NCBI GenBank assembly: GCA_016808115.1
Contig: JAEQBH010004115.1
Coordinates: 124,001-188,000, forward strand
Reading direction: 5' to 3'
Length of the DNA: 64,000 nt
Source: Tetrastigma voinierianum
Lineage: Eukaryota > Streptophyta > Magnoliopsida > Vitales > Vitaceae
Shown here: in pieces, positions 1 through 12,197 of the stretch
Position numbering within the stretch: position 1 is the first letter of the stretch
Layout of the letters: every line of letters begins with the position of its first letter
The notes under the pieces: model-generated
What the model was told of the DNA's origin: nothing
Database searches by the model: none
What the model saw: only the letters and a program-made list of their open reading frames with translations
Position numbers and translations under genes: made by a program

Positions 1-888
1 TACGGGTTGGGTCCATGACGCATCCACCCCTCCCCTCCTTACAAAATGGTCCCTAAGCACTAAACACACAACATGTTATTTACCCACCAAGCAATATCGG
101 GCAAACCATTTCATGGAAAATCTTGGTCCAATAAACAACTGGCTTTTTTAACCGGGTCCCTAAACGAGTGAATAGTCGTCCCGCAATACTCTAAGCTGAC
201 TGTGCTTCACTTTGTGGAACCGAGAATCCATGGCCATTTCCACTTCACATACAAACCATTAAAGGCTCCTAAACAGCATTAAAATCAAGCAGGGAGAAAA
301 CCCTCACCTCCCTGCAGTTGTCGAAACTCCACAAAACCCGCGGTGCCTACGCTGCAGCCCTTACAACGTAGAACAACTTGCTTCTTGGTCTGACGAACCG
401 GCCATCCGAAGACCGAAAATCTAGAGATAAGTCGACTTTCTCTAAAACCTCAATTTTCAAAATATGTTCTCCTCCCATCGCACGCACTGTAAGCCAAATG
501 CAGAAGATAAGGTCTTCTCACTTGCCATCATTAACCTTCTCATCGTCGGCAGTATGATGACCTCGGTCCTTTATCCACCTACTTTGGGATTTTCATCCAA
601 TTACTGGACGCCACATGTCCACGTGGGGCCTCCTGGTACCGTCGATCAATCGCGACCCGATTATATATACACCACGAACACTCAAAACGCCGCGTTATCC
701 TTGATTACGCCGTCAGTTCAAAATGTGCAAAATCTCGACCGCCCCTGAATTAGACGAATTCAACATGGGTAGCGACGAATAGACAATCTAACTATGGAAG
801 TTCTGTCGCAATATCCGAGATCTAGAAAATTCGATTTCGAATCGAATTACCATTTTACCCTAAAATTGTGATTTTCTCGGGTTTCATA
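1..888 (-). mobile_element. Family A Ty3/gypsy LTR fragment, cut by the window edge
   Basis: On the minus strand this begins near 888 with a sequence close to TGTGAAACCC (here TATGAAACCC), followed by the 'aaaatggtaatt' and 'gatctcgg' motifs seen in four other LTRs in this window (35879-37657, 38463-40638, 55301-57632, 61629-62946). It also shares the 'acaacatgttatt' and 'gttgtcgaa' blocks with the copy at 35879. The other end lies outside the window. The first base of the terminal TG has mutated. Short open frames inside have no recognisable product. I infer an LTR rather than a gene. Confidence 0.7.
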
Positions 889-1937
889 GCGCATACCGGC
901 CCAAAGCCAGGCTTCACATGAACAACAGACTCACGTGAGCGTAATCCCATTTAATTGCGCCCGATAAGAATTTTTAGCTCCTGCATATGCGCCGATCCAA
1001 ACTCATCTCAGAAACAACCCTTTCAACCGGCGACAAACCCGCCCCAATTGAGATCCCAAATAGGCCATAAACATGGCACAAAATCTGTCCCAAACTAAGC
1101 CCAAATCAACTTCAAAACAACCCCGAAAATTGGACATCATAGAGAAGGTGAAATCCAAAAAAAAATTCATAGTTTTTTTTTCTTCTTTGGTGCTCTAGAG
1201 CACTATCAAAACAAATTCTGTGCCCAAAATTAATACAAAACGACCCCTAGATAAAATAAACCTAGGCAGGAAGGTTCCTCATATCTCTGGAGCGAAGATG
1301 AGCTTTCAAGACCTAGAAAAACCGAAACCCATGGCCTCCCGAACTTTTGCCCCGACCCTAATGAAAACCCCGATTTTGGTGTCCACGCAAGGTTCCTCGA
1401 TCAAGACTCGACTTTAAGTCTTGGCTCGACGCGAGATGACCACTCGAGCTCCGTAGATCTTAAAGAGAAATCAGAGCTTCTCTCTCTACACCCTCTCTTC
1501 TCCCTCTCATGTGCGTGAAAGACCAAGAAGAAATGTGTTTTTTTCCAAATTTTCTCTCATTTTATTCCAATTAACTTAAGTTTGTTAAGTGACCCACGTT
1601 GCGCCACGTGTCCACTCCGGTCTTGGGTTCGTTTATGTCCCGAAACGATTCAAATTTATTTTAACGAACTTAAGACAAGCCATTTCTTTGACTTCCCTAG
1701 TTCGTAAAAATTCATCTTTCGAAATTAATAACACTCACCACCTGTAAAATTGTAAAATTTCTTTGACCGTCTCTGCACTGACGCATCCTTGAGTCATCAG
1801 ATTTCGTGAGAATAACCCAACAAAGACAAACCAATATCATCCAAGATCTAGAGAATTTTTGCGCTCTCAGCTCATTCCAAGAATTTTACTATTCTTGCCA
1901 TTTTTCAAAAAAAATTTAAATTTTCTCGGGTTTTACA
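889..1937 (-). mobile_element. Second family A-like LTR fragment, same orientation
   Basis: The right end at 1937 reads, on the minus strand, TGTAAAACCCGAGAAAATTT, the same start as the other family A LTRs. Internally it has the 'gccacgtgtcc' and 'gatctagag' blocks typical of the family. It directly abuts the end of the fragment at 1-888, so two LTR starts lie 1,049 bases apart on one strand. Either one LTR inserted into another, or this is a rearranged pair. No coding region is visible. Confidence 0.6.
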
Positions 1938-2769
1938 GGTTAGGTTATACTTAAAATGAAGCTCGTGGCCCAATGTTTTTAGATATTAGGCCAAATTTCA
2001 TAGGTAGCGAAGCCATAGGCTTTTTGGATATGATTAAATAAAAGTGAATTAAGAAAAATAAAAAGTATGAAATTTCCTCACCCTATATTATAAGGTTATT
2101 TATTTCCATATATCGACCCCAAGAAATCTAAAAGATTTTTTATCATTCAAGCTATTGAATATTTATTTATCTGGATTCATTGTATTTGTTTCTCTTAACC
2201 TGTTAACAAGAACTTTTTATTTATTTATTAAAATAAATGAAAGAACTAATTTCATTCACTTCATTTTTCACTTCTAGTTTCGCTTTACGCGCAAGTCTTT
2301 TTAAATGTTTATTTCATGACAGTGTATAAAAGCTTTAAATCTACTAATTTTATAAATATCTTCATCTTTTTGTTTTTTGTTTTTAATATTTACACTTCAA
2401 AATTACAATGTTATAAGATTTTATTTTCAATGAAGATTCTAATTTTTCAAGAGCGCTTCATTAGTCAAATCCCTCAAGACCCTTTTATTTTTATAAAATT
2501 ATTATCGAGATCACAATCTACAAAATTTCAAAATTTTAAGGACATTTAAAGATAAATATGATAGAGATGAGAATATGGATTAACCCCAATAAATTAAAAT
2601 AGGTTAGTCTCAAATTTAGGAGAGTTTGGTCGTAAAAATGAAAGCTCCAATAGGACTCTGGCCGATTGGCCCGCCAAACGGATTCAGATCAAGCCAGACT
2701 TGATTGGCCCACTTTGATTTATTTATTGAAATTATAATTAAACGGTAAAATAATAAAATTGAAAAAAAA
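1938..2769. other. AT-rich intergenic DNA, nothing recognised
   Basis: Low-complexity AT-rich sequence with short open frames only. The frame at 2316-2549 is a phenylalanine/isoleucine-rich by-product of base composition. No promoter motif, RNA gene or transposon terminus was identified. Confidence 0.5.
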
Positions 2770-4663
2770 AAGCCCTAATTGACAAATCTGATTCTCCTCT
2801 TCACTCACACCTTCACCTTCACCTTCACCTTCACCTAATTGCGATTTTCTTCGAAGTTAGACCCGACGCCGACACGGCCATCCACCGCCGTCCGCCAACA
2901 AAGCCGTGAGGCAGGCGCATCCAGGCATCATCAACCGTGCGTTTTTCTCCCCTTCTCTCCTGCATTTTTTGAAATGAAAATATATAAAGCTCGGGGAGAG
3001 CGGAGAGGGTTGATTTATGGCTGGAATTTTGGAAGCATGTGCCTTGTGGAGATTGACTGGTTTTCTTTCATATATCGTGCAATTCTTCTTCTGGGTAATC
3101 ACGTTTCTTGATTTTTTGAGATGCCCTATTGAATTTTGACAAATGTGAAAAAATTTAGGCAAATATTTGGGACTTGGATGGGCATATAGGGTCCTCAGTA
3201 ACTTCCAAGCAGTGCCCTTGCTAATTGGTTGATTCACATGTTTCAGTTTTTTCCCAGTATTTTAGATGTTACCTCTAAGCATATCATAGGGTTTTTTTTT
3301 CCTTGAACTGGAATGACTGAACTTTATTTCTAATTTTGGAAGTTATTTTTTTTTGTAAATTAAATTGATTACTAGTTAGACTAATTTTTGTTTCTTACAA
3401 CAGTCATCAGATTCCCCCTTTTCCCCTCATATTTTTATTTTGTTTATATTTTTCTCTTTTCTCTAAGTGGTGCTGGTACTTGTTTCCTTTTCCTATAGTT
3501 GAGAATATGTTCTCATCTTCTAGATCCATCTTTTGCTCCTTAGTTTGTTTTTTAATGGTGTATCTAATTGGTCATGGAAAACCAGAGAAGAACAAAAATC
3601 ATGAGGAGACTCAGCTTGGGGTATTTTCCTTTGTTTAAGAAATAATGAAGACAGAAAGATATGCAAGCCTTTAGGACATTATATCAAATTCATGCTACCA
3701 CAGCCTCTGTTCTGAATTCTCTCTCATGGATCTTTTAAGTTGGAAAATTATGTCTGGAAGGAAAATTTGAAGGCATTCCGGAATTTGATTGGATTCTGTT
3801 ACTCTGAAATTAATTGCGTGTAATGACTATGTTTATGTGTGCTTGGTCAGAATTTGTAATTAAAAATCGTATTCAATATTATAAAATTTTAATTTTTTTT
3901 CTGGATTTGTGATAATCCTATGCATTAAGTTTATATTTTGTTTTTGGATTTTCTATTCTCTCTAATCCAATCTCATTCTTTGTGTGAGACAAATGTTAAG
4001 GCATTGGGGGAAGGTCATGAAAAATCATTAGCTGGAACTGTGTTTTGGACCTTTGGTGGACAAACTGTTTTGTTTCATTTTGGGTTTCTTCTCTTTTCGA
4101 ACTTTGAGTATGCCATCTGTGGTTGAGTAAACTTGAAGGCTGTCCTATATATAACCTCTGATCTTAAAAATACTAGCAATAAAATGCTGCTGACTCCATG
4201 ACTAATCTGTCTCTGGTAAACATTTTTAGGCAACTCATGCAGCTCTCCTTTGCTTACCTTTGATATTTTGTTGTTTATAATTTCTTTTTTTTTATAGTTA
4301 AGTGTTTTTTTCTCTTTCATTTTTCCTCACTGCCACATTGATGAGAATAAATTTTTATGTAAAAATATGATTGTATGCAGTTTTGGGCCTGTTTTAGGCT
4401 TTCAGTAGATTATAAATATTGAATTAGATAAAAAAATCTATATGTACATGTTTTTAGTGCGGGCATTTTAGATTTTAGCCCATTAGTCGGGCAAATTTAC
4501 GTAGGCTAGACTGCCATTAATAGTTGGCCCAAATAAATGCAGCCAAAGGCCTTAATCTATTTTACCGCATGGGCTGGGCTAGCTGTTTCCCATCTCTAAT
4601 ATATGGTTATGAAAGAAATTGCGTCACCCTCTCTTTCCAGGATAATCTCGTATTAGAAAGAAG
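2770..4663 (+). other. Upstream region of the RRM gene; possible 5' UTR or leader intron
   Basis: It starts with 'agccctaattgaca' and a pyrimidine-rich leader holding a CACCTT hexanucleotide run at 2808-2835. Such starts are common in plant 5' untranslated exons. From about 2940 the sequence turns T-rich and intron-like. No conserved coding frame is present; the opposing open frames at 2839-3111 and 2857-3237 overlap each other and match nothing I know. It could be a long leader intron of the gene at 4664 or the end of an unrelated gene. Confidence 0.25.
2808..2835. repeat. CACCTT hexanucleotide microsatellite
   Basis: About four to five tandem copies of CACCTT within a pyrimidine-rich stretch. 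Short and probably length-polymorphic. Confidence 0.85.
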
Positions 4664-5361
4664 ATGAGTAGGAAGAGAGAGAAACCCTACCACTTTGGGC
4701 AAGCTCTACATTCTATAGCAAAACGACGTCGTCCTTCGCTTCCTAAGTTAGCTGAGTCTACCTCAACCAAGCCTTCCTCACCCGCGCATTTACCGGCTTA
4801 CTCCGCTCTCGAGTGCCCGCCCTTGACCAAGTCGAGGTTCGAGATCTACGGCTGCATCTCTCGGATCCGCATTGATCGTGACGGAGTCGGCTATGTCACC
4901 TTCCGCTCCAAGGACTCCGCTGACGCCGCCATCACCGCCTCTCTAGACCCTTCCTTTGGCATAACCATTGATTCCAAAAAGGTACTTTTTTTTATTAGGG
5001 TTGTTCGGTCGCTTAGAAAGTGTGGGAAAGGAATTTTAGAAAAAGGAATTGTAAAGGTTTTTTTTTTTTAAATTTTCATATCGATGATCCAATCAAACTG
5101 ACGATGCCATCAACGCTGTATATCAAAGTAGGATTTGCTCTGTGTAATGTGTATTATTGGCAAAGGATCCGAATTTAGTTGATTGGTCTGAAGGACAATG
5201 GATCCTCATCGGCTTTTATGGTCGAGGTGCTCGAAAGGTGCATGGAAGAAGTAAATGTGCTTTTGTTTCCTTCTGGGTAGGAACGTAAGACTGATCAAAT
5301 TTCGGGCTTATATGGGGGTTTCAAAGGAAGAGAAATCGTTGCTTATGATGATATTCTGTAG
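4664..5361 (+). pseudogene. RRM-type RNA-binding protein gene, two recognisable exon parts, damaged centre
   Basis: The start is ATG at 4664, giving MSRKREKPYHF and then a basic segment. This opening is typical of a small plant-specific family of RRM proteins of unknown function (Arabidopsis At1g27050 type, from memory). The RRM core is visible: KSRFEIYG, then RIRIDRDGVGYVTFRS, which fits the RNP1-like strand, then SADAAI and the SFGITIDSKK end. The first RRM strand looks shortened, because the usual hydrophobic segment before KSRFEIYG is reduced to a few residues. Exon 1 ends at 4981 with AAG|GTACTT, a plausible splice donor. The family's C-terminal ending, GREIVAYDDIL then a stop, is present at about 5314-5361 in another frame. 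Between them (5170-5280) there are only out-of-frame traces. It is therefore either a decaying copy or a real gene with sequence errors and an unresolved intron. Its role is inferred as RNA binding; no target is known. Confidence 0.6.
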
Positions 5362-8160
5362 TTTGGAACCGGCGACTTGAGGGCGTTCGAGCTTGATTTC
5401 AGTTCCTTAGTCGAAGATATATTGAGTATGTCATTGATTTCTTCTGTCTTTGTTTAAATTGTATCGATTGTGAAGCTTAGCTCTCTGTATGGTAGATTCA
5501 AATATTCAAGATCCATGATTGTGTGGCTTAGCCCTAGTTAGTAATTGGGGACAAATAATAATGAAGAATAGGAGCGATGGAAGAAAGCGAAAGAGAGAAA
5601 GAAGAAGAAGCAAGGCTAGCCATGGTTAGGGTGTAGGCATCAATGGGGCGCCTAGGTGCCACTGAGCTTAAAGATGGACAACTACCTCAACTCCTCCTGG
5701 ATCTCCCCTCTTCTTTCTTCTTTGTCGGGCCCATCTCTCTCCTCGCTTGCGGCGGCACTCATGTTTTTCCCTTGTCCACTAGTCTCTCTCTCTCTACAAT
5801 TTGCCATGAATTTTGGGTCTAATGTTCATTTATATGTATGCACATTTGGTGATGGAAAGGTGGTGACATGAGGAAGAGACATCTAGTTAGTCGGGTCATG
5901 GGGATATGGAGCAAGCAAATTTAAGAACCAAAACATGTCAAGTCGTTGGAGAGTCTTGTTATAACTCACGCTTCTACCTGATGGAGCCACTTTGGCTTTG
6001 TTTCGTGTTCTCTCTCTCCCTTTGGAAAAGGACTTGAATATATTATTGATATTGGGAGGTATTTATGAATTCTTAATCATCATACTTTTAAAAACAATAG
6101 TAATAAAAGCGTGATGGGCATGAATTTTCATAATTTTAATGATCTTTCCTAATTGGAATTTCTTTTTGCATCTTTCATTTTAATTGTTTCGATGCACTAA
6201 TTGTGTTTGTCCTCCTTGGTCTCCAAATTTGTTTTCTATGATCACTTATCTTTGTTTCAGACACTGGGTGCCTATTCACTTGTGGGGACGGTTCGTTCAT
6301 TTGGCTAGCTTGGGCATGGTGATTGCAACTCGCATTGCTCTCCACTTAAAGTTTCGTACTTTGATTCATTGTTCTTAGTGTAAAATTGCTCATAGTGTGG
6401 TTTCTCAGATCACTCTGATTCGCTAATATGTCTTAAGTAGAACTTCAGACATCATAGTTCTTAACTTCTTAGACATAACTCTATGAACAGCAAATAGTAC
6501 TTTACAGCCACAGAGCGCAAAACCGTCTATTAAACTCCAAACCACTCAATATCAAAACACGCAATTTGTGTGACACACACTGTCCAACCTAGAATGGGAA
6601 TTAGCATATCCACATGGGAACAATGCCACTATTTTCAAATTCAGGATCATGGTCTTTGTTACAATGCTAATTATTTCCAAGTGTCGGGAATCCTACTTGA
6701 AAGGGTAGTGGAGGAGAAGAGAAATTAAAATACAAGCTTCGTGCAAACGATGAACAACACTAATTGATTTCTCACTTAAATAATTGTATGAGTGGTGTGA
6801 CAAAGAATTTTTGGATATTGTATGACATCTTGCTTTCTTTCTTACTTGGTTATTGCTACATCTCTGAATGAAAAGCTTTCTATTATGGGGGTCAAGATTA
6901 TAATTGGGATCAATCTGCGGGTGGGTCTTTAGAGATACGCGTATATGGTTCGATCCGGAAAGCGTGGGGTCAACTAGGTGTTTCCATGGAAAATATCATA
7001 TCAATAAGTCCTACCTTTAGGCTACCGTCGAATTGAAGGCGTGAAACGAGTTAGTATTGATGCCAATGGGGGATCATAGTGCAAACGACCATCCGGTAGG
7101 CAACTCAAACTGCTGACTTGCAGGATTTAAATCCAATATAAACCAACTTTATTTTTAGCATAAAACATCCCACAGATTTGAGGTCCATCATTTGTAATAC
7201 TCATTTACATAATCATTTGTAAATTTGTTAAAGATCTATACGCGATTTAGCATTAGTTCTAGGGGTTATTAATATTGTCTACCTCATTAACTCTTCTTCA
7301 TCTCTATCGATTGTTGTCGTATCTAGTGTCTCCTCCCCAAAAGGTGATGGGCATGTTATAAAAACACCTAGGGTTTTTCACTCTTGAAGTAAGAACATGT
7401 TGAATGAATTGTAACTTTAACAGTTTATCATTGTGACCACAGAGAATAGAGTGATAAAGACTTGGGCAGTTGGATTGGGAAGCACAAATGATCAAATTAT
7501 TCCCCAGGGCGGCATTCCATGATCTAAGTTTGCTTTGGGAGTGGGAAGCACATACATAGATAGATTGGGAAACTAAACTCTCTAATAACTATAATCACTT
7601 ATATTCTACTAGGCAAAAAGTAAATGTGTGTGTTTCCATATTAATCACATAAACTAGTTTACATTTTATTTCTTTTAGAAAGATGTATTCACTTTATCCA
7701 AGTCACACCCCCATTGAACAGACATTGTTTACAATTATTATGGGCGTTAAAACTGCAAAATATGGAAGGAAAGCTTTTTACCTTGAATGCCCCAAAAAAA
7801 AAAAAAAAAAGCTCCAATGAGTATGTGAACTCCCATGCCTGTTCTTGAACAAGAAGGAAACCTTGTCTACATTTTGTGAACGTGAAAGTGAGGGAAACCT
7901 TTCTTCCAAGTATTCACAACTACAAACAGCAGCAATAACGCTTGCTTTTTTACTTAATAATATAATTTTTCGGTACCTTAATCAATATTACATAATAAGA
8001 TTAAAAGATAAAGCCTGCTTTTGGTTTTTTTAACATCGGTGAAATAATGCTGACGACAACTTTTAATTTCCGGGACAGTTTCAGTTCCGCTCCGCCTCGC
8101 TTTTAATGAGATGTGCCTGGGTTTAATCAGAATCGGCGTTTCAGCGCATATTGTTATTTC
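5362..8160. other. Intergenic region without a recognised gene
   Basis: Open frames at 5656-5871 and 6184-6378 have no recognised family or splice context. A poly-A run lies at 7794-7810. Codon-like composition is absent. The sequence is moderately AT-rich, and I see no element termini. Confidence 0.5.
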
Positions 8161-9159
8161 CGTCGAATATAAGCTTTTAAAATAATTTTTATTATTTTAT
8201 TTTATATTTTAATATAAATAATAATAATAATAAGAATGTTTTTATTAAATAATTTATAAAATTATAATATTTTTTATTTTATAAAATATATTAATTTCCA
8301 CATAATAAAATAAAAAGCAAAATAAAAAAATAAAAATAAAACAAAAATAAAACAAATGTGCAAGATGAGTTTAGGGAATTTTCTTATTCTCAATCCAAAT
8401 TCCGCTTAATTTTTTAAACGGTATGTTTCGGTAATTAAAAACGGTATCGCCTGGACGGCATCATCCGTCCCAAATCCTCTCGCTGCCATCCCCACACACA
8501 AAGGTCATAGCCATTTTTTTGTTTTATTTCAAAACGACTTTTTTCTCGAATAAAAAGTCAAATAAGTCAAAAATCGTGAGTACTTTAAAAACAAATAATA
8601 AGATCAAAATTTTAAAAACGAACAACTTAATACTGAAACGAATACTTGAAGATTAAATAAAAAATCAAACACCACCTAAGTCTACCGCAGAATATATCTG
8701 TTATCGTGAATGTGCCATGCGCTTGAAGGTAAAACGTTAATAAATCTGATAACTAGCCTTTGAGTCTTACCCAATTATAAATTTCACACAAGGTTTACTA
8801 AAAAGGTTTTTTGATCTCCCGACATGCCATTCAAGAATGAGAAGTTCATGCACCCAGTACCTACCAATAATGCTCTGTGATTAAAACTCGGGGGAGGAGG
8901 GGGACTTATATTAAAATCGCTTTACGTTCTTAAAAGAAGAGAGAACGCGAAACATGTTTAATTTATTTATTTATTTTTTTTTAAAAACACAAAGAATACA
9001 AAAAGCAATAAATTTAAAGAACAAGTAAAGTTTTGAGAGAACATCAAAATGGTATTGTTTATGTTTTTAAAAACTATTCTCAAAAATAGTTTTCAAAAGC
9101 AAAAACCTAATAGGCCTCAAGGCTTTGGTTTTGTTGTCAACAAGCATTAAAGAAAAAAA

Positions 9160-9564
9160 ATAGAGAGAAAAAGTAAGTTTAAAATTAATAAATTAATTTT
9201 ATATGTTTATTCAAATTCATTTAATTTGTTTATCTCTATTGTATAAGGCGTAAGAAATCTTAAAATATATAAAATTTTGAAGAATTTTGATTATATTTTA
9301 TTTTTTTATATATTTTTCGTTATAAAAATAAATATGAGAAAATCATATTCCTTAGTATTTTTTTTCTTTCCCTAAACTTTTATGGGTTCCAAATTGATCA
9401 AGAAGTAAAGAAAATAGAGAGAAAATGTGGGAAAGAAAAATATTTAGAGAAAATAAACAAATTTAAAAAATTAATTCTATATGTTTTTCAAACTCATTTT
9501 ATTTGTTTATCTATATTATTTAAGGATTAAGAAATTTAAAAAATAGATAAAATTTTGATTTAAT

Positions 9565-9596
<32 letters not shown>

Positions 9597-9690
9597 TTTA
9601 TATTTTTCATGGTGGATCAAATATGAGAAAATCATTGTTCTTATCATTATTTTTCTTTGCTTAATACTTTTTTCGGTTCCAAACAAAACC
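9160..9690. repeat. Tandem duplication of an approximately 289-bp AT-rich unit
   Basis: The blocks 'atatgagaaaatcat', 'tttgtttatct' and 'gagagaaaa' recur in the same order about 289 bases apart, for example near 9332 and 9621. The two units have diverged by substitutions and small indels, so the duplication is not recent. Confidence 0.75.
9572..9597. repeat. TA dinucleotide microsatellite
   Basis: An uninterrupted run of about 13 TA units inside the second copy of the 289-bp duplication. It is absent from the first copy, so it expanded after the duplication. Confidence 0.9.
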
Positions 9691-10149
9691 TAAGTAAAAA
9701 AGTTTTGCAAAAAGTAACAATTAGAAGTTTTAATCCATTGTCTTAACAATTATAAATTTGAGGGGGCATAGTATAGGACTTGATTGGAATAGAATAGAAA
9801 AAAAATTTCAAATAAATTTCAGGGGGCATATATTGGCTCCGCTAGTGACCTAATCTATTGGCCACTGCTCAGTTTTTTAATTAATTGGTCACCCTTTTTT
9901 TAATAGAGAAAAAAAGAAAAATCAATCAATGAACAATTAATTTCCAGAATATATTGAGGAAGTTATGCAAGAACCAACGATTTCTGTAAATAACTTAAAA
10001 AAGAACTTTTTCTAACAAATTTATTGCAGCCATTTTCTAATTATCAGAAATTCATGCATTCCACTTCCCCTTTAAAGGAACTAATAGAAACTCATACATA
10101 AGTTTATTAATCTAATTTATAAGATATGTTTTATTTTTCTTCTTTAATC

Positions 10150-10470
10150 GTATGCTAAAATTTTAAGATTATGTTTATCTTCAAATTGGTATTTTACTTT
10201 AAGAAGAATCTAAAATTTAAAAATTATGTTATATCTTCAAATCTATATTAATTCATAAAAATATAACGTAATATTTTTTTGATATGTTTTAAAATTATGA
10301 TCATCTTCAAATTGGTATTAAAAAGAATCTAAAATTTTAAGATTATGTTTATCTTTAAATCTATATTAATTCTTAAAAATGTAATGTAATATATTTTTTT
10401 TTGATACGTTTTAAAATTAGAATTATCTTCCAATTAGTATTTTATTCTAAAAAGAATCTAAATTTTAGAA
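10150..10470. repeat. Tandem repeat of about 124 bp, two full copies and a partial one
   Basis: The phrase 'tcaaattggtatt' occurs near 10181 and 10307, with a diverged form near 10429. Each is followed by 'aagaatctaaaatttt' and 'tctatattaattc'. Spacing is 122-126 bases. AT-rich and noncoding. Confidence 0.75.
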
Positions 10471-11295
10471 TAGAAATATTCTATTTAAAATGTGGTGCCA
10501 ACTTTTAAAGTAGAATATAATCAAACATTCATAAAAGACTGATCTTCTAACACCACGGGGATGTTGGTGTGAGATGTGGAAGGAGTAAGAGGAGTAGAGC
10601 TAATTAGGTAAAATTATATACTTTTTTGTGGTCCTTTACATGTAGCAAGTTGAATTATTATTTTTTTTTTCACATCAATAAGAGATTTAATAAAACATCA
10701 GTTTTTGGATTAATTAAAAGACTCCATGTGGATATTCCATTGTACAAAGATTAAACGATAATTCTTTTCCAAAAAATATTGAAAATTGGTATATTTTTAT
10801 AATTTATTTGATATAAAAATATTATATCAGTATAATTTCTTACATTTTTTATAATTTTCCTTTTATCATAAAATTTCCACCTATCCATATTATTCATAAG
10901 ACAATAATCCATTGTATCTATTCTCATAAATATTCTGTTTAATTGGACGTTAAATATTATAGGATGATATACAATATAATATTAAAAAAAAAAATCCTAT
11001 TTTAAAGTGTAATTAGTTTTGTCAAAAAAGTACTAAGGTATGTTTATAGCTTCATTCTTTATTGCTTGTTTTCCTTTAATTTATCTATTTGCTTTTGGTG
11101 ACTATTAATCTATTTGATATTATTTAAGTGTCTTAAAAAAAGTTAAAATTTTAAATATTTTTATTATAAAGTATTATCCATTAAAATAATATTTAAGAAA
11201 CTAATTTCGTTAAGTAGTAGTTGAAAGTGAAGCTAGGAAGTCCAAATATGGGCCAAAAATAATATTCAACTAATGTGTGGCAAATAGTTCTATAT

Positions 11296-11450
11296 GTAAA
11301 AGGAAAAGGAGAAGTTTCTACTTCTAATTGTACTCTATATATTTTATATTAACTTTTCTTGTAAATTTGTGCATAGAAAATTATTGTGTATGTAGAAGGA
11401 AAAGAAGAAGTTTCTATTTCTAATTATGCTTCCTATATATTACATACTAA
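11296..11450. repeat. Two copies of an AT-rich direct repeat; a third lies beyond the Tat insertion
   Basis: 'ggaaaaggagaagtttct' at about 11300 and 'ggaaaagaagaagtttct' at about 11396 each lead into a similar AT-rich tail. A third copy lies at about 35060, just past the end of the 23.6-kb insertion. The array was therefore probably present before the element inserted and is now split by it. Confidence 0.7.
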
Positions 11451-11454
11451 TTAG

Positions 11455-12178
11455 TGTTGATAAGGATATAGAAATGGGTCAAGCATTTCACTCGTCAGCC
11501 CAAAAGAGCGGTGCGGGCCGTGCCATGTCCGTATCCTTCTATAACAGCCCAAACCAAAGCTCAGCCCGTTAGGTCCAGAACATGGAATTGAAAGGACAAG
11601 AGAGCCCATACAAGCGCTTAAACTATATTCTGACAAATAACTGATGATAGGATATTCTTTAAGAGACGCCCTAATAAGTCCTATTATAAAACAAAGGAAA
11701 GGCATCAAAAAACCGTTAGTCGATATCTCTCAATAAGGAAGGAGGATTACTCCAACAACTCCATCGACTAATCCATCAAGTAAACGAAGCATGGATGACT
11801 ACGTGAGAAAACCGATCCTCCAAAGGGAAGAACCCCTAATCATCGTCCAAATTGGATGAAGACCCATTACAAATACAAGGCCGCTCCTGCACTAAAAGGT
11901 ACGCCAAAACTAAGCAAAGAAAAGACTCTTTCTCCCTTCTCTCAGACGACCTCGATTTTTAGTATCTGAAGGCCCTGGCGTAAGTTCCCCGCCGGCCTCT
12001 TCCTTTGTTTTCCCTCAGAACGAGCAAAGACTTCTGACCCAAAGTGACTAGCATTGCGCATTCCTCTCCCGTACCTAAACGATCCGGCTGCCCATCGGTT
12101 CGTCTCCCACACTGCCTTGGCTCAACTCCAACGACGACCGCGCTCCAGCCCGGGCCTTCCGCTGAAAAGGCATCATCA
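11455..12178 (+). repeat. 5' LTR of the Tat element
   Basis: It shares long blocks with 34306-35029, including a stretch of well over 100 nearly unchanged bases (about 11828-11945 against 34684-34803). It starts TGTTGATAAGG and ends CATCATCA. Between the conserved blocks the two copies differ in short patches. Confidence 0.85.
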
Positions 12179-12179
12179 T

Positions 12180-12197
12180 TGGCGCCTGCCTCGTGGA
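12180..12197 (+). promoter_or_regulatory. Primer-binding site, tRNA-Arg-like
   Basis: TGGCGCC follows the LTR end by one base, continuing as 'tgcctcgtggaacgac'. This resembles the tRNA-Arg-complementary site typical of Tat/Ogre elements, with a small disruption. Minus-strand DNA synthesis would start here. Confidence 0.6.

Larger units (their letters stand above)
8161..11290. other. Strongly AT-rich intergenic DNA with simple repeats
   Basis: Contains a TAA-type microsatellite at 8212-8233, many poly-A and poly-T runs and two local tandem duplications listed separately. No coding potential on either strand. This looks like old intergenic sequence upstream of the F-box locus at 35362, before the large insertion at 11455. 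Confidence 0.6.

Noticed and set aside
5656..5871. 71-residue open frame with a hydrophobic start
   Set aside because: No family resemblance and no splice, promoter or conservation evidence; length is expected by chance.
6880..7140. Possible tRNA-like 'ggttcgatcc' motif
   Set aside because: Only a T-loop-like phrase occurs near 6950. No matching acceptor stem, anticodon arm or D arm could be placed.
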